DNA of 64,000 nt, from NCBI GenBank assembly GCA_963575745.1, contig CAUYUJ010001737.1, forward strand, positions 33,668 to 97,667, given 5' to 3'. The stretch comes from Prorocentrum cordatum. Its lineage: Eukaryota > Sar > Dinophyceae > Prorocentrales > Prorocentraceae. The position numbers and the translations under genes were made by a program. The notes beneath the pieces are model-generated. The model was given only the letters and a program-made list of their open reading frames with translations, was not told the origin of the DNA and did no database searches. How positions within the stretch are numbered: the first letter of the stretch is position 1; each line of letters starts with the position of its first letter. Shown here one piece after another: positions 61,611 through 64,000 of this stretch.

Positions 61611-62978
61611 CTGGGCGCCGGCGGTAAACCGTCAACCTTGGTTACCGCCGGGGAACTCGTAGAGCTTCCAAGCTCTAAGTTGAGAAAACCGAGAGCAGCT
61701 ACCAACATTCCAACTCATATCGAATGATATAATAGTTTCGCAAACCTGTTTCGAGCAGCAGACCAAGTTTTGAGCTCTCGAATCGACCAACGAACGCGCC
61801 TGATATGTGCAAATCGATTTCTATGACCCGCAGCACTGCAGCCCTCACCCAGCACGAGTTCAGTGCAGAAAATGGAGAGCACTTTTCACGATGATTCGGA
61901 CAATGCGAATAGTTTCGCGAGCCTAGCTCGGGCAGCAGGCCGAGTTCAGAGCTCTCGATACAACAGACAAACGCGCCCGATGATTCTCAATCGATTTCTG
62001 TGACTGTAGGCTCTGTAGCTGCCTACAGCTCGAGTTAAGTACAGAAAATACCGAGATCGTTTGTCAAGATGACTCGAATAATACGAATAGATTTGCAGAC
62101 CTAGCTCGGCTAGCAGACAGAGTTCGGACCTCTGGAGTCAAGAGGCGAACGCACCTGATGATTCTGAGTGCGATAGTGTGCTTACCAGCACTGTAGCTGC
62201 CCTGGAGCTCGAATTAAGTATAAAATACCCACCACGCGTATCAAGTTGACTCGAATAGTACGAATAGGTTTGCGGACCTAGCTCGGCTAGCAGACCGAGT
62301 TCAGACCTATCGATTGGACAGGCGAACGCGCCTAATGATTTTGAGTGCGATAGGTGTGCTTACCAGCACTGTAGCTCCCTAAAGCTCGAGTTAAATAGAA
62401 AATACCGACAAAGCGTATCAAGTTGACTCGAATAATACGAATAGGTTTGCAAACCTAGCTCGGCTAGTAGACCGAGTTCAGACCTATGGATTCGAGGGAC
62501 AAACGCGCCTGATTATTCTGAGTGCGATAGGTGTGCTTACGAGCACTGTAGCTACCCTACAGCTCAAGTAAAGTAGAAAATACCGACAACGCGTATCAAG
62601 TTGACTCGAATAATACCAATAGGTTTGCGGACCTAGCTCGGCTACCAGACCGAGTTCAGACCTCTGGTTTGAACAGGCGAACGCGCCTGATGATTCTGAG
62701 TGCGATACCTGTGCTTACCAGCTCTGTAGCTGGTCTACAGCTCGAGTTAAGTACAAAATACCGACAGCGTGTATCAAGATGACTCGAAACGGCCGATCCC
62801 GCCAGTGTGCTTTTTGGCCTTCAAAGTTACCCGATCGAGCTGAGATCAAGATGGCGAGCGGGAATAAGATCGAATATCACGGGAAAAAATACTAGAGCTC
62901 TAACGAATGGTCAAATTTCGAGAACAAATTTTCAACCGACCAAAAGTTGTGAAAAGTTCGTTCTTTTTTTTCGGCCAA
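61611..62978 (-). mobile_element. Type B HLE with a long 178-bp array
   Basis: Head at 61611 with an extended hairpin (GGTAA and TTACC). Six to seven units follow (61690-62760). The last four carry GAGTGCGATAGGTGTGCTTAC and form a distinct homogenised subfamily. Ends at TCGGCCAA, the self-target site. Confidence 0.8.
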
Positions 62979-63976
62979 CTGGGCGCCGGCGGTAAACCGT
63001 CAACCTTTCTTACCGCCGGGGGACTCGTAGAGCTTCCTGACAATATATAATGTGGAAAAGAATTTCACAGAACGACTAGTTTTTCAGCCCAAGCGATTAT
63101 AGACCTCTCAAGATGACTCTAACAGAACAAACGAACAGTTTTCCAATCGAGCCCGAGTATGAAACCGAGTTCAGACCTCTGAATGCGACAGGCGGACGCG
63201 TCTGATGTCTGCGGATCGATTCCTGTGATTACCAGCTCTGCAGCCCCCCCATACAGCATGAGTTAAGTGCAGAAAACCGAGAGTACCTCTCAGGATGACT
63301 TGAATAATACAACAGTTTTGCGGATCTCGTTCGAGCAGCAGACCGAGTTCCGAGCTCTCGGTTCGACGAACAGATGCGCCTGATGTTTCGAAACCGATTC
63401 CTGTGACCAGCAGCACTGTAGCCCTCCCCCAGCACGATTTAAGTACAGAAAACCGAGAGCACTTCTCAAGATGACTCGAACAATATCAATAGATTCGCGA
63501 ACCTAGCTCGGGGAGCAGGCCGAGTTCAGAGCTCTTGATTCACCAGACGAACGCGCCTGATATTTCTCAATCGATTTCTGTGATTATGAGCTCTGTGGCT
63601 GCCCTACAGATCGAATTAAGTACGAAAAACCGAGAGCGTCTGCTACAATGACTCGAATAATACAAATAGGTTTGCGACCCTAGCTCGGCTAGCAGACCGA
63701 GTTCAGACCTCTGGATTCAACAGGCGAACGCGCCTGATCATTCTGGATGCATTAGCTGTGCTGACCAGCTCTGTAGTTGTCCTGAAGCTCGAGTTATCTT
63801 GAGAAAACCGAGAGCGCGTATCAAGATGACTCGAAACGTCCGTTCCCGCCCGCCTGCTTTTTGGCCTTCAAAGTTACCCGATCGAGCTGAGATCAAGATG
63901 GCGAGCGGGAATAAGATCGAATATCATGGGAAAAAATACTAGAGCTCTAACGAATGTTCAAATTTTCAGAACAAAA
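62979..63976 (-). mobile_element. Type B HLE
   Basis: Head at 62979, four units, type B 5' region with GCGAGCGGGAATAAGATCG. Interrupted at CAGAACAAAA by a type A head, the same target used at 32632, 35828 and possibly elsewhere. Confidence 0.8.
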
Positions 63977-64000
63977 CTGGCGCCGGCGGTGAACCGTCAA
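63977..64000 (-). mobile_element. Type A HLE head at the window edge
   Basis: CTGGCGCCGGCGGTGAACC and five more bases: the first hairpin arm only. The rest is outside the window. Confidence 0.7.

Overview
The window looks like a repeat-saturated stretch of a eukaryotic nuclear genome, most likely a dinoflagellate. This rests on the degenerate LINE reverse transcriptases with WADN in place of YADD, and on a tandem GGCTCAAG (the last 8 nt of the dinoflagellate spliced leader) at the 5' end of the one long LINE. I see no single-copy host gene, rRNA, tRNA or CRISPR. Every protein-coding signal I can defend belongs to a retrotransposon, and most are broken.

The window is built from about sixty copies of short non-autonomous elements, called HLE here (Helitron-like element). 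Most lie with their 3' end to the left (minus polarity); a few are flipped. Read 5' to 3', an HLE starts with TACCTCGTAGAGCTC or TAACTCGTAGAGCTTCC. It carries an inverted copy of that sequence near, but not at, its 3' end. It finishes with a GC-rich hairpin (arms CCGGCGGTGA/TCACCGCCGG or CCGGCGGTAA/TTACCGCCGG) and GCGCCAG or GCGCCCAG. Target sequence reads straight across at least a dozen insertions with no target duplication beyond one possible T. Asymmetric terminal inverted repeats, a 3' hairpin and no duplication are the published hallmarks of Helitron2/Helentron rolling-circle elements and their non-autonomous relatives. No Rep/helicase ORF is present, so the class is an inference from structure. 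Types used here: A (about 360-400 bp), B (about 1-1.4 kb, with internal repeats of about 178 bp), C (about 400 bp, GGAACC head), D (type C right half plus 178-bp repeats), E (rare). 'Head' means the hairpin end and 'tail' the opposite end.

Layout: 1-3328 is a broken plus-strand LINE (alpha2) split by two HLEs. 3329-9682 holds HLEs, one of which carries the 5'-truncated LINE beta (5335-8925) in its hairpin loop. 9683-15900 is the long LINE alpha (ORF1, then endonuclease-RT-RNase H) in another HLE hairpin. 15867-29554 is nested HLEs with four more retroelement insertions in hairpin loops, and one more (18241-18947) with a 14-bp duplication. 29555-64000 is almost wholly nested HLEs, with a GC-rich palindromic element (29 kb, 37.7 kb, 46.7 kb, 50.2 kb), a polypyrimidine/polypurine block (33.8-34.2 kb) and a recent 1,237-bp tandem duplication (52.2-54.5 kb).

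Two interactions stand out. First, HLEs insert into a fixed site near their own 5' end (CCAA/CTAGCTC on the plus strand), producing Russian-doll nests whose ends close in last-in-first-out order. Second, every one of the seven LINE 3' junctions I found sits in the loop of an HLE terminal hairpin, always in the same orientation, so these LINEs appear to be target-specific for the rolling-circle element's 3' hairpin. The LINE proteins also carry RNase H motifs in circularly permuted order.
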